Assembly: GCA_017163975.1 (NCBI GenBank)
Contig: JAFFSR010000346.1
Span: forward strand, 1-64,000
Direction of reading: 5' to 3'
Origin: Anastatus disparis
Taxonomy: Eukaryota > Arthropoda > Insecta > Hymenoptera > Eupelmidae
DNA length: 64,000 nt
Positions 50,215 through 61,164 of the stretch are shown in pieces. A program made the translations under genes and the position numbers. Each line of letters opens with the position of its first letter. Positions within the stretch are counted from its first letter, which is position 1. The notes under the pieces were generated by a model that was not told the origin of the DNA, made no database searches, and was given only the letters and a program-made list of their open reading frames with translations.

Positions 50215-51581
50215 CTATAAATCAGTTTTATAATAAATAGAAAATTCAACATTACTGAACACAAGTAATATACGAATTTAAATATTAGTTCAATTTCTTT
50301 TCATCAGTGAGCTTTGACTAACTCAGATCAAATCAACATTTTGTTCCTTATTTCGTTAAGTCTCTGACAGACAGAACACAAGTCGTATCAGAATCAAAAC
50401 TTTAAGAATTTTTTTTTGTTTAGCACATTAAAATTGTCACTAGTTTACTTCGATGTGAGATACCGAACTCAAGTATTCACTCGCGAAGTTTTGACTAGTT
50501 TTGTAATTAATTATTTTGTAATCAATTATATTAAACTTCATTAAGTTTAAATTCAATTGCATATATGTATATACATACATACATCTATGTATGTATACAC
50601 CTGTTTTCTCCTATACATATATACGTTCACATTCACACACTTGCATTTTCGTACGTATACTTGTATCATCACTCACACCTAAATCTTTTGCACTGATACA
50701 TATATCCATACACGCATACATACATACCTAGAGTGTATGAAACTCCAGACTCCGTCTCGAAGTACACTCGTTTCTCCTTTATAAGAACTCTCATTTCCTC
50801 GTTGCCGTGCCTGTCCTTAAATCCAAAAGCTTCTTCTTGAGTTTTCAAGAAAAGAAGCAGATTTTTCCTTTCTGTACAGAATTCAAAAAAATTAACCTTT
50901 TTATATTGCGTATATATATAAATATAATTTCCTTTTTAATTTATTAATTTTAATAAATCTAGATTTATTTATTTTATTAATTTTGCTAATAGCTTTGTTG
51001 CTTTTACTTTCGATATATATGTTTTATATGCTACGGCGTCCCATAGTTTTCATATAGCACATATATATATACATGTCGTACTCGTATAGCCATATCATGT
51101 ATCGCCATCTTTTATTCATGTTCGCGTTCCTCGTTCCTCGTTTCTCGTACAAGCGCGGCATCGTTCTCGCGCGTGCTTGACGCCTCGCGCCATCTTTACA
51201 CTGTTCTTCTTTCTCTGTCTCTTTCTGTCTCTTTCCTAGATCGACGCAAATCCGCCATATTGATTTGCCTCGAAACAAAGAGTCCAGAAAGAACGCCAAT
51301 CTCGAGAAAGAAAAACCCAACCGACATGTCAACTCCAATTTTAACGCGAACCTCGCTTTGCCAATAATCATTTCGATTCACATACATACACACACATACA
51401 CGTGTGCATGCATATCCACACATATACCGATGCACATGTGTGCCACGCTCATGGCTTTCTCCATTCCACGACACCGAGAAACGCGCACCAACCGTTTTTA
51501 CGTTTTCTCGCAGCAAAACGAAATTCCTCCTCATCTTCCTTTCCCGTACATAATGCATTTCATTTTCTTTTAATTTCTTAC
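50215..51581 (-). other. Intron in Copia gag
   Basis: 1367 bp. Donor GAG|GTAAGA at 51581 and acceptor TTTATAG at 50215 join a 58-base exon 1 to exon 2 in frame (codon split after its first base). The intron holds TATG/CATA microsatellites around 50560-50740 and 51375-51430 and purine-rich runs. Open frames in it are not conserved. A matching acceptor with the same phase occurs in both old Copia copies. Confidence 0.75.
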
Positions 51582-51639
51582 CTCGCTCCATCTCCCCTGT
51601 TGCTGGGCCTTGCGCAGCTGAAGCTTGCTGGGCTTCCAT
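51582..51639 (-). CDS. gag: Copia gag exon 1
   Basis: 19 codons plus one base starting at ATG 51639, rich in Ala and Gln, ending at a consensus donor. The ATG lies inside the primer-binding site. Supported by in-frame joining to exon 2; RNA evidence is lacking. Confidence 0.65.
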
Positions 51640-51643
51640 AACC
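51628..51643 (-). other. Primer-binding site
   Basis: Minus-strand GGTTATGGAAGCCCAG directly after the 5' LTR. It resembles the Drosophila copia site, which pairs with an internal stretch of initiator tRNA-Met rather than its 3' end. Confidence 0.7.
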
Positions 51644-51962
51644 TATTGAGTTTTATTCTTTAAGGGGCGAGGTAATCAAAGATTACAATAAGCAGAAACT
51701 GCAACAAATTACACACAAGCTTTATAGAAAGTATTTATTGTTCTACACACACTCCTTATATAAGACACTCGTATTATAGTTCAATAATAAAAAAGATTGA
51801 TTGACTTGACTCAGACACTGCTTGGAGACCTCACGACGAGTCGCTTGACAAGCACACACTGGTCGACCGTCGCATATACAGAGAGAGAGAAGAAAAGAGG
51901 GCGCTTCTGTCCACGACAGCCTTAACTAAATTTACACCTAAAATATGCGCACACTCTTAACA
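51644..51962 (-). repeat. 5' LTR of the young Copia
   Basis: Identical to 44085-44403. Followed outside by the ATAAA duplication at 51963-51967. Confidence 0.95.
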
Positions 51963-51967
51963 ATAAA

Positions 51968-52569
51968 TATCATAATTTAACTTACAAACATTAAATAAAT
52001 TTTTCACTACATTTTAAATAGCTTAATTCTTTTGGTCTCTCAAAAACTGGCATTTTCTAAACTTATATAGAAGTATGATAAAATTATTTTCAATTCATTT
52101 AATAAAAATTTAACATAGAATGTTGATAAACATCATTTCATTTTAGATACATAAAAGAATAAAGAAATGCTTTCATTAAAAGTATATCATTTTTAATATC
52201 AGTGCGAATACCTTGATATCAGGTTTTAAATGTCTTTTTATTGAATAATTTGATATAAATTTTTAATTTCGATAATTTTATTTTGGAAAAATTAAACTTT
52301 ACGAAACCTTGGGAATTTCACCAAAGCGCGTTTTTAATGAAGTCGACTTTGAATCATACTTATTTTTTTTTAAACTGATATAGAATTTTCACTTTTTCTA
52401 AAATTAAAAAAAAATAGATTTCAATGTTTTTTGTAATTATTACAATGGTTCTAAACTTTAAAACATGATATGAAAAGCATTTAAAATTTTTTTCAGTTTG
52501 ACAATTAATTAGGAAAAAAAGGTTATCTATGTTTTAAACTTTACAAAATTGTAGTTTATTTATTTAGTT
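51968..52569. other. AT-rich DNA, nothing recognised
   Basis: No coding frame or repeat supported. Confidence 0.5.
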
Positions 52570-52960
52570 GTTAGGTCCTGGCTTTCACCAGGACTAAAGA
52601 AAATAAATGACTGTATATATTGAGTTGATTGATAATTTATAGGTAGATTGAATAATTTAGTTTTGTATATATTGAATTAAATATTAAACTTAATACGTTC
52701 GATTGAGTGAATTTGATTCATTTTGAAATGTCTAAGTTAATATTAAAGTAGTAAAAGTTAAATAACATAAGTATAATAAGAAGATGTATGTAATCTAGTG
52801 GTGGAGAAAGCTCCACCAATATTTGACTGAGAGGGATCGCTCTCACTATTGGACAATTATTAAAAATAATTTAATGATTTGAATATAAATATATATTAAA
52901 ATTAATTCTTACTTTTAGTGCTCCTTTAAGTAGATTGATGCTGGGCACGGGCAGACAAAT
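52570..52960 (+). repeat. Dispersed repeat with small hairpins
   Basis: Contains GTCCTGGCTTTCACCAGGAC, GTGGTGGAGAAAGCTCCACC and TGAGAGGGATCGCTCTCA, each able to form a short hairpin. A diverged reverse-orientation relative lies at about 10985-11180. Element type unknown. Confidence 0.45.
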
Positions 52961-53382
52961 TAATAGGAACAATATGTAAATATATATATCCTCGAGGTTT
53001 ATTAATATCTCTTTTAACACTTTTAAAACAATAGGTACGCGTATATATTTTAATAATAGATATATGTATATGTAATATTAACAATTGCTTTTGAAATATA
53101 AGAACAACTTACGTGTAAACTTGTTACCAAAAAGAAACCCGGGGTGATGCCCGTTTTCATCCGTTTTCGATTTGGTTTTATACTCAAAATTGTTTATAAG
53201 ATTTATACATCAATTTTTATTTATCAATTTTCTTAAATTTTGATAATATGTTTCGTAATGGTTTTTATGATTCGTTTGTTAACTTCGAAATACACGTTTT
53301 GATTCTTTTCTTATGATCTACTTAATTGCGCTTAATAATGAAATAACTGAGTAATTTTGATTTGCCAATAATAATAAAAAAG

Positions 53383-53680
53383 ATACGTTTATGACGTAAC
53401 ACCTCGCTGCTCAGGAGATTGCATATCAGAAGGATAGTCAATCGAAAAATGAAAGATGGGTCAATTGAAGGCATCGATGCAATAACGTCCTTAGCGCCGG
53501 TTGGTGGCTTATGGCGCTAAGGACATTATTGCACCGATACCTTCAATTATTAAACATTTACAACATTCCGATTAAAATCTCAAAATTAATCAGGGACTGT
53601 ATATATTTAAAAAAAAAAAATTGAATAAGTGCCAACAGAAGGGTACGTATTTATGACGTAACACCTTGGGGCTCAAAAAT
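53383..53680. repeat. Direct repeats flanking a hairpin region
   Basis: TTATGACGTAACACCT occurs at both ends (about 53390 and 53650), enclosing the hairpin at 53463-53547. It could mark the borders of an unrecognised small element. Confidence 0.5.
53463..53547 (+). ncRNA. Strong pre-miRNA-like hairpin
   Basis: A 36-bp stem with only three mismatches, between AATTGAAGGCATCGATGCAA and the complementary ATTGCACCGATACCTTCAAT side, closed by a ~13-base loop after CCTTAGCGCC. Size and near-perfect pairing resemble a microRNA or siRNA hairpin, but it could equally be the core of a MITE. Confidence 0.45.
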
Positions 53681-53932
53681 GTTGCTTATTGAAGCAAAAG
53701 CAACATAAAAAACAAAATCCTGAAAACAGTTACTGATTAATAAGTCTTAAAAATCTATTTATGATTAACATGAATTAAAGTTTTATACAATTATTCAGGT
53801 TGTTAATTTGTAAAACATAGGTTAATGACATTGTAATTATAATTCAGCAAAGTCAACAAAAAATATGTATGCTGCTGACATGTCTAAATTTTTTTTTTGT
53901 GTTACTTTTAGTTTCCGTTGTTCTTTTTCGAG

Positions 53933-54022
53933 TATTTAAGAGCTAGTTTGCATTTCGTTTTTAACAATTATCATCATGTACTCAAAAAGACAGTTTACCC
54001 AAATTCGTGTAAGTATAGTTAC

Positions 54023-54086
<64 letters not shown>

Positions 54087-54515
54087 TCTTTTCATAAATA
54101 TAAATTTATATGTAGATATACATAAATATCAATTATTATAAAGAAAAGACAAGTAAATTAATCCTTTTTTTTGTGTTCCAGTTTAGAGACTGGCAATTGA
54201 GGCGCCTATTTTGATCCATGGATCAAAGGCAAAATATCTGGTGAGCCGGAGAGCAACTAAACTAAGATTTTGATGTATGGGATCTTTGGTCACTCTTCCG
54301 ACTTGAAGGCCGAAGGATGATTAGACAAGGCACTCTGATGACTATGGAAATCATTCAGAATAATGATGGAATGGTTATTGGGACCACATTCATAGCCACA
54401 GGAGAATTACTGAGAGTGAAAGACTAAGTCCTCGAAGAGTGAAACATCCAGGCTGGGTTCCTATTGACTGCAGCCCCATCATCAACAACCAAGATGAGAT
54501 ATGGGATTAAGAAAT
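53933..54515 (+). pseudogene. Possible split gene remnant
   Basis: TATA-like TATTTAAG at 53933; ATG at 53976 opening 11 codons (MYSKRQFTQIR) that end at a consensus donor CGT|GTAAGT (54009); a strong acceptor with polypyrimidine tract (TTTTTTTTGTGTTCCAG) ending at 54181; then about 330 bases GC-richer than their surroundings. No single frame stays open across the second part; one frame reads HPGWVPIDCSPIINNQDEIW near its end. The pattern suggests a decayed or non-coding spliced gene. Confidence 0.35.
54025..54088. repeat. (TA)n microsatellite
   Basis: TA run with one CA interruption, inside the putative intron of the split gene remnant. Confidence 0.95.
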
Positions 54516-54595
54516 TTAAGTCTTTTTTAATGTTTATCTCAAATTCAATGTTTTAAGTATCTTAATGATTGTATATATTTATGCATGCTTACTTG

Positions 54596-54597
<2 letters not shown>

Positions 54598-54653
<56 letters not shown>
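54598..54653. repeat. (TA)n microsatellite, target of a solo LTR
   Basis: TA run continued beyond the LTR at 55771-55783. Confidence 0.95.
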
Positions 54654-54656
<3 letters not shown>

Positions 54657-55770
54657 GACGAGGAATATATTTGAATAAACAAATTAAATATATTTGTGGG
54701 TTTCACGTGTACTCTCTTTAAGTACACGTGCACTTACCGTCAAATAACTGACTTTCGGTTTATAGTCGATCAGCCTAATTCAATACCGTCTGACAAAGAA
54801 AATCAGTTGAACAATATTTAATACTATTGCAGAACTTCGCTTTAAAGCTCTGCCTCCTCGACGTCTGGTACGACGAAACCCACGGCGTGTACCCGAGAAC
54901 TCTATTAAATACCGTTGATTAAGAAAGAATGTATTCAATTTTATTTGTGACACAGGAATAAGATGATATATAATTAGCAAGGAAATAAGATCATACTCTA
55001 CTTAATAATTAAATTCAATCTTGATTTTACTTTACTTTATTTAATCAACTTATTAGAATTTAATACAATGAAAAGTAGATATATAAAATAAATAATGACG
55101 TATTAAAAGTAGAATTACACATTCTTGGTAAATAAAGAAAATAAGGCCTAACCTAACCTACAACGCAACGCGTCGACGCAGACGACAGTCTCTTACGCCG
55201 CAAGCTCGAAAAACAATACAAAAAGAAAACCAGGACACGTTAAAGTCTGCAGACTTACATTTTATACCGACGTCTAGGTCAGAGCTTCTCTTCACCTATA
55301 GATCACCTGCGAGGTCTATTTGATGCGGCACCGGATGCACACGGTGCAGCTTTCGGTCGCACTCGTGCCCTTTGTAAAGTTCTCGAGAAGAATTTTGTAG
55401 AATGCAGCAAACAGCTAGATACTGATGATTGTCTATTCAATAATCACAGTGCAATCCTCACAAGACGTCGATTTTCCATTCAAAAAAATACTAACGGACG
55501 CTCAAGCACGTACAGCGAGAGAATTCATGGCGGCCAACCGGCTTCACGACGCGTTCGCTCTCGTATCCCGCTCGAGTCTCCCCGTCATGTCTTGCTCGCG
55601 CCTTCGCTAACCGACAGCCACACAAGACGATGAAATATCCACTCTCTGTGTCACTCTTATACACATAAAGTAAGGATAAAAGCTTACAATAGGATGTGCG
55701 ACTCACAACGAGGAGAGAGGCAGAAGTATACTGACATACAGTATATGTATAATTTGCTATCCTCGTTACA
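54654..55770. mobile_element. Solo LTR (1117 bp)
   Basis: Begins TGTGACGAGGAATAT and ends TATCCTCGTTACA, a TG...CA pair within an inverted terminal repeat, inserted in a TA microsatellite that continues on both sides. GC-richer than its surroundings. No partner LTR or internal region is present, so it probably formed by LTR-LTR recombination. Short frames in it are not convincing. Confidence 0.7.
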
Positions 55771-55783
55771 ATATATATATATA

Positions 55784-56130
55784 CATATTTTTATGAATGA
55801 GGTATTATGCAGACATTAGCGTACTTATGCTGACGTCCGCATAATGCCACCCGTTTTTCATTTATTTATTGATACTTGTGCTGACAATTCCATACAGTAG
55901 ATTTTTCTTGAGTTGAGTTACGAAAAAATTCTACAAAACAAAAACGCGCCCACCAATCAAATTTCGAGAACAAATGTGCCCACCAATCAAAGTTTTAACA
56001 AATTCGTATTTAACATATGCGTAAGTAACAAAGGAAGGGATAACATAGGAGACTGCCACACACCCGCGACGTGTGCAGGACACTAAACAAAGGCTGTACT
56101 GTATGAGTCAGCATAATGCCGCGTACATAC

Positions 56131-56170
<40 letters not shown>

Positions 56171-56367
56171 TATACATATATATAACTTGTGAGGTTAAAT
56201 ATCCATATATTACATGCATAATTATAATAAGAGCAAGGTGGGGTAGTCTAAAAACATCGAACGCGCTCTTATACTCGCGCATGGCTACGCCCGCCGCAAG
56301 CACATACACATGTATAATCAATTATAAAGAGTGCACACAGTTAAAGCAAGATTCGATGTAATATAAG
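55784..56367. other. Non-coding DNA with repeat fragments
   Basis: Contains a twice-repeated CCCACCAATCAAA motif (55950-55995), a GAGACTGCCACACACCCG block shared with 19690-19730, and a TA run at 56138-56182. No gene is supported. Confidence 0.5.
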
Positions 56368-56380
56368 ATGAATATTTCTT

Positions 56381-56553
56381 ATTACAGCATTGAAACTACT
56401 TATTATTATGAGAAGTGGGAGCACGTTGATGCTGTGCGGCTAAGAAGTAACGGCGAATCGAGCGTCGGCGGCTCGAATGCGAGCTTACAAGATGAACAGA
56501 AATATACTGAGGAATCACTATTCTGCACGGAAAGAAATATTGAAGACTTGTAG
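56381..56553 (+). CDS. Possible terminal coding exon
   Basis: An acceptor-like TTTCTTATTACAG precedes a frame of about 57 codons with balanced, GC-containing codons (EKWEHVDAVRLRSNGE and on) ending ERNIEDL and a stop. No upstream exon, family or polyadenylation signal was identified. It may be chance. Confidence 0.25.
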
Positions 56554-56813
56554 TCCCACGAAATCGAGGCCTACCTTAGTACATCGATTTAGAACAAACA
56601 TAAGCAGTAGTTCAGACGTTAAAAGTCATACCAACCGCCTTAATTAGTGCAACGAAACGTACGACACGAATTAACTCATTATTATATTGTGTGAGTCTTA
56701 TCTTATGTTGTTTAAAAGTCTCATCACCTGCAGCGGCTAATAAGACTCATACGAAGGACTGTATTAGCGGGCGCATGCCCCCTTCCAGTCCCGTAGCGTG
56801 TTGAACTGATTTA

Positions 56814-57207
56814 CAAGGAGAGTATATTAAAAAATGCTAATGAAATAGGGTAAAAATTTGATCGTATGTTACATGCTAAAAATATTGATAAATATGTAGT
56901 AATTTTCAATTAGGCACAATTTTTCAACCACAGAAGCTTTATTGATGCAATAAGGCTTAAATTGAAGCTCTTAACTTGTACTTTTTTCTTTTTCTCATAC
57001 ATTTTTCTGTAAAATTTTTAGTTGTTTAGCTATTCAAGTTCTTGTAAACGCTTCTTTTCTCTATATTTTTGAAGAAATGTCTATGTTCTCCGTCTATAGG
57101 GCCTATTAGCACAAAAGAAAAAACACGGGTTCATTTTTTTCCATCAAAGAATCATATCCTGCAGTTTCAGCCAAATCCGTTTCCCGGAGGTCAAATACTC
57201 TCCTTGT
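56814..57207. mobile_element. TIR MITE with TTA target duplication
   Basis: 394 bp. Ends CAAGGAGAGTATATT and, on the minus strand, CAAGGAGAGTATTTGACC, flanked by TTA (56811-56813 and 57208-57210). Same terminal signature as 15341-15998. Confidence 0.78.
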
Positions 57208-57210
57208 TAG

Positions 57211-57838
57211 TCTCACTCACTGGCCACTTTCTGTCCCATGCATTGTTTTTAATTCGTTTCGTATTGGACTTGTTTGCTAGGGCTGCTACGTAGACGTACG
57301 AGAATCCCGTCATTGATTTCTTTATAAGTTGGTGCGCAAGAATTAATTTAATTATATTATTTGGCTACATAATTCAATTAATTATTTTAAACTGAACTTA
57401 AACATTCTGTTACTACAATAGAATAACTTAAAACATAAGTAAATAGAATTGTAAAATCTTATGTATAACAAGAAAATCCAAATGATATTTGTGTATTTAA
57501 GAATATAATTTTGATTCTTAAATTTAATTCTCATGTTTTATTCTATGAAGTATTTTTTTTTAAACATAGAAATAATTATTTTAAAATCTAACTAATGAAA
57601 GTATTCGAATTAATTGTTTAATTAAAAAGTATTTTTTCTTTTATTCATTTTTTTTAATTGAACATAAAAGTAACTTGTAATACATAAATATATAACCATT
57701 TTTTTTTAAAATATTTCAAATACTTGAAATTTATCTTTTAAAAAAACTGTTTATAGGAATTATCATAATACTAGAACTAATCGTAAAGTACATACTATTG
57801 ATTTTACTATTTCAAAAATAAGGTTTGAATTTAAATTC
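57211..57838. other. AT-rich DNA, nothing recognised
   Basis: No coding frame or repeat supported. Confidence 0.5.
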
Positions 57839-59465
57839 TTAAGGTGGTTCACTCGGTAAGAAAGAGAAAGCTAGCTGTGAGAGAAAGAGATAGCGCTCAT
57901 ACACTGCCGCCGAGATACTTTTGCCCCCCTTCGTCTAAAATCGACTCATCTAAAAAGTTTTATAACTCTGGAAAAAATGGTCGTAGCCTAAAAATTCCAA
58001 CGGGATTCGAAAGATTGTTCAAAATTCTTTCAAAAATTATTGGTTTGATATAAAAAAAAAACCATTTTTTTCGTATCTCTTATCCTTGTTTAAAAATAAA
58101 TTTTTTTTAACTTTGTTTTGACTTTGTAAAATAGTGTTCAATTTTAGTAGAAATCGTTACATTAATACAAAACCAAATAGATTTTGAAGATCATATTTCG
58201 ACAATAAAAATGCAATGTCGAACGTCTAGATTCGACCTTTTAAGAAGGGGCCGAACTATCTGTCTTTGTCTAATAGCGTTTTCCATCATTTATGTAAACA
58301 CTATCCGGTATAACAAGAAAAAAATAGCAGCCCCCGCTAGATATTAGTATAATAAGTAAATTTTGTAATAACAACCAAATTTTTTCACTGCGTAGTTTTT
58401 GAATAATTAGAGACCTACTAGCAATCTAGAATATAACCTATCTTTTTTTGGTAGGTCTCTAATTATTCAAAAACTACGCAGTGAAAAAATTTGGTTGTTA
58501 TTACAAAATTTATTATACTAATATCTAGCGGGGGCTGCTATTTTTTTCTTGTTATACCGGATAGTGTTTACATAAATGATGGAAAACGCTATTAGACAAA
58601 GACAGATAGTTCGGCCCCTTCTTAAATCAGAGTTATAAGATTTTATATTTAAAAATAAGGTTTTGTTTAGATATATGAATATCTTTGAATTTAAGAGGAA
58701 TAGAAAAATTTGTCAGAGAGAAAAAATGTTCCTTTTTGGTCAAATAATAATAATATATAATAAAAAATGGATTTCGGAAAAAAGATTTTTTTTTTGCCTT
58801 TTTTACCCACGTTGTTCAATATTTTAAAGATATCAAAATTTCATTACATTCCAACAAAAAAAAAATTTTTTTCGAAATCAATTTTTTTGTAAAATGGTTT
58901 TTTTCATATCAAATCAATAGTTTTTGAAAGAATTTTGAACAATCTTTTGAATCCCGTTGGAATTTTTAGGCTACGACCATTTTTTCCAGAGTTATAAAAC
59001 TTTTTAGATAAGTCGATTTTAGACGAAGGGGGGCAAAAGTGTCTCGGCGGCAGTGTATGATCCAGTTGCGCATGCGTAACAACGTCAATGTGAACGAAAC
59101 ATGCATCGTTTATCTAATATAATTACATTTTAGAAACACTTTATCTCTTTAATAAAACGATGAATTTACGTCAATTTTGTTGGAAAATGTTTATTATTAG
59201 TTCCTTTATATATGTTTAAATTTTCAATTACACTTTGAATGTAGTTTATGAGATATTGCGATTAACAGCTACGAAATGTAAAAATTCCAATATATATAGA
59301 TATACTTCCAATGTAATTTGTGAAACTTTGAACATCGATTAATCAAAAACGAAGCGATGAAATGTTCTGAAATTTTAATATGATATTCACATTGCCTTTT
59401 TTGAACTATACCTACAATTTCAAGAATATCTTGAGAAAACACGTTAGTCGAGTGAACCACCTTAA
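57839..59465. mobile_element. TTAA-site TIR element, 1.63 kb
   Basis: TTAA then GGTGGTTCACTCG at both ends (complement at right). Inverted arms share CCGCCGAGATACTTTTGCCC-like and GTCGTAGCCTAAAAATTCCA blocks (57900-58050 against 59060-58910). Non-coding. A family-2 MITE is nested at 58240-58625. Confidence 0.85.
58240..58625. mobile_element. Family-2 fold-back MITE
   Basis: 386 bp with TTAA at both ends, near-identical to 29256-29644 and 39212-39600. Confidence 0.94.
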
Positions 59466-59815
59466 ATTAAATAAATAATCTTTTAGAAAAACTATATTTC
59501 AGGCGTTTGGGTATCAAATATTTTTGTTTGTTTTTAACACATTCTAAATATTATAACTTATTTACATATTAATTTTAATTTCAGCTCTTACAAACATTGA
59601 AATAAATTAAATAATCATCAAGTGTATACTTTTAATTTGATTTATTTGCAATTTTGGTTCATGAAAGTTCTGAAATTAACTGAACAATCGTTAAATACTT
59701 TAAAAAATTTATAATTTGTTAACATAACGTTTTTCAAAATACATATAAATAAAATTGTATATGTTATTTCCTACAGATATATATTGTCCCTGTCTTTTAT
59801 ATTGTACAAATAAAA
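59466..59815. other. AT-rich DNA, nothing recognised
   Basis: No feature supported apart from an acceptor-like TTTCCTACAG at about 59767-59776. Confidence 0.45.
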
Positions 59816-60107
59816 ATGAAAATTCTTCTTATTCATACTTTCTTAATTATGGTATCATACGATATTTTAGGACAAAAGATTTTAAAAAATAACTAATAAA
59901 ATAATGCGAATGTGTTTTCTTTTCTTAAAAATGAATGGTAATGTTATTAAATTTGAGTGCAACTTAACTAAAAAAAGTTGTGAAATTTTAAAAAACATTA
60001 CTGTTTACGCCCAAAGTGATAAATATTTCTTTTGGTCGGTAAATGATGAATACTGTTTGAGATTCTGTTTGAGATTCTACAGGATTTATGAATCTATCGT
60101 GATATAA
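59816..60107 (+). pseudogene. Possible secreted-peptide gene remnant
   Basis: ATG at 59816 opens a 26-residue frame starting MKILLIHTFLIMVSYDILG, which looks like a signal peptide, then stops. A second frame (59904-60107) continues with a Cys-containing segment (FECNLTKKSCEILKN, WSVNDEYC). Together they could be one small secreted protein broken by a frameshift or joined by splicing. No family recognised. Confidence 0.25.
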
Positions 60108-61164
60108 TTTAGACTTTTCTTTTGATAGTATTAAATTTTCATGAGCTATTTTTGCAATATCTTTCATATTTATTAATAATTTTTCTATATAGTTATTAAA
60201 GGTTTGTAATTTTTCTGATGATTTTAAAGGTTCGCTAGTTGGTAATCTAGCTGGGTAGGCGAAAACTAGTTCATGTGGTGTAAATTAACTTGAATGGACA
60301 CTAGTATTATAGTTAAATTGTGCAAGTTCAAGCCAATCATCTCATTCTAATTTTTTATCAGCGAAATTTTTCAAATATTCACATAGAGGATGATGAGCCC
60401 TTTCTAATAAACCATTAGATCGTGAATAAAAGGCGGTAGTTTAAATTTTTTTAAATTTAAATCTTTTTGAAATAGCTTTTATTAATTTGCCTGTAAAATT
60501 TGCACCTTTATCTGTAAGTACTACTTTTGGTGAACTAAAAATGCAAATAAATTTTTTTGCTATAGTCTCAGCTATAGTCTCTGCTGTTTGATTTTTCAGC
60601 GCGACAGCTATTAAAAATTTTGATAAATGATCTTGAATAGTTAATATATATTTGTTATTATTATTAGTTATATTAAGAGGTCCTACTATATTTAATGAGA
60701 TTTCATCGAATGTATTCTCTGGAGTATCTGTTATTATCATTCGTTTTGTCTTATTTCTTTTTAAATTATTTCTCTGACATGTTTCTCAGTTTTTAATACG
60801 ATTTTGTGTATTGTTTTCAAGATTTTCCTAGAAATATTTATTTTGAATTCGATTATAGGTTCTATTAAATCCCGAATGACCTCCTAAACTCGAAGAATGA
60901 TATAGTTCAACAATTTCATTTCTTTTTTCATTTTCAATATATTCTGTATTATTTCAGCAAATTATAACTTTTATATTTGTATTTTTATAAGTACTGTATA
61001 ATATTTTTTCGATTTCATTCCAATCTATGTTTAAAATTTTAATATTTTTTGATATACTAAATATAATACAATGAAAATATTTCTTGAATTTACTGATGGT
61101 GTAATAACTATAATAAATCAATTTACTACTGGTTGTACCATCAACTTTATTTCAATTATTACTT

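Larger units (their letters stand above)
44085..51962 (-). mobile_element. Young Copia retrotransposon, minus strand
   Basis: 7.88 kb including a nested 389-bp MITE. LTRs are identical over 319 bp, a 5-bp ATAAA duplication flanks it, PBS and polypurine tract are intact, and gag-pol is nearly continuous, so it inserted recently. Gag-pol is about 1,780 codons after removing the intron and MITE, longer than Drosophila copia. It is currently broken by the MITE in gag and by two single-base indels in A runs of RT and RNase H. It is related to, but distinct from, the two older copies at 16479-28388 and 36651-43980 (shared PBS, polypurine tract, gag intron). Confidence 0.96.

Noticed and set aside
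51024..51641. Several overlapping frames of 60-147 residues downstream of the Copia 5' LTR
   Set aside because: Apart from the 19-codon exon 1 they lie in the proposed intron, on both strands, over microsatellite and purine-rich DNA.
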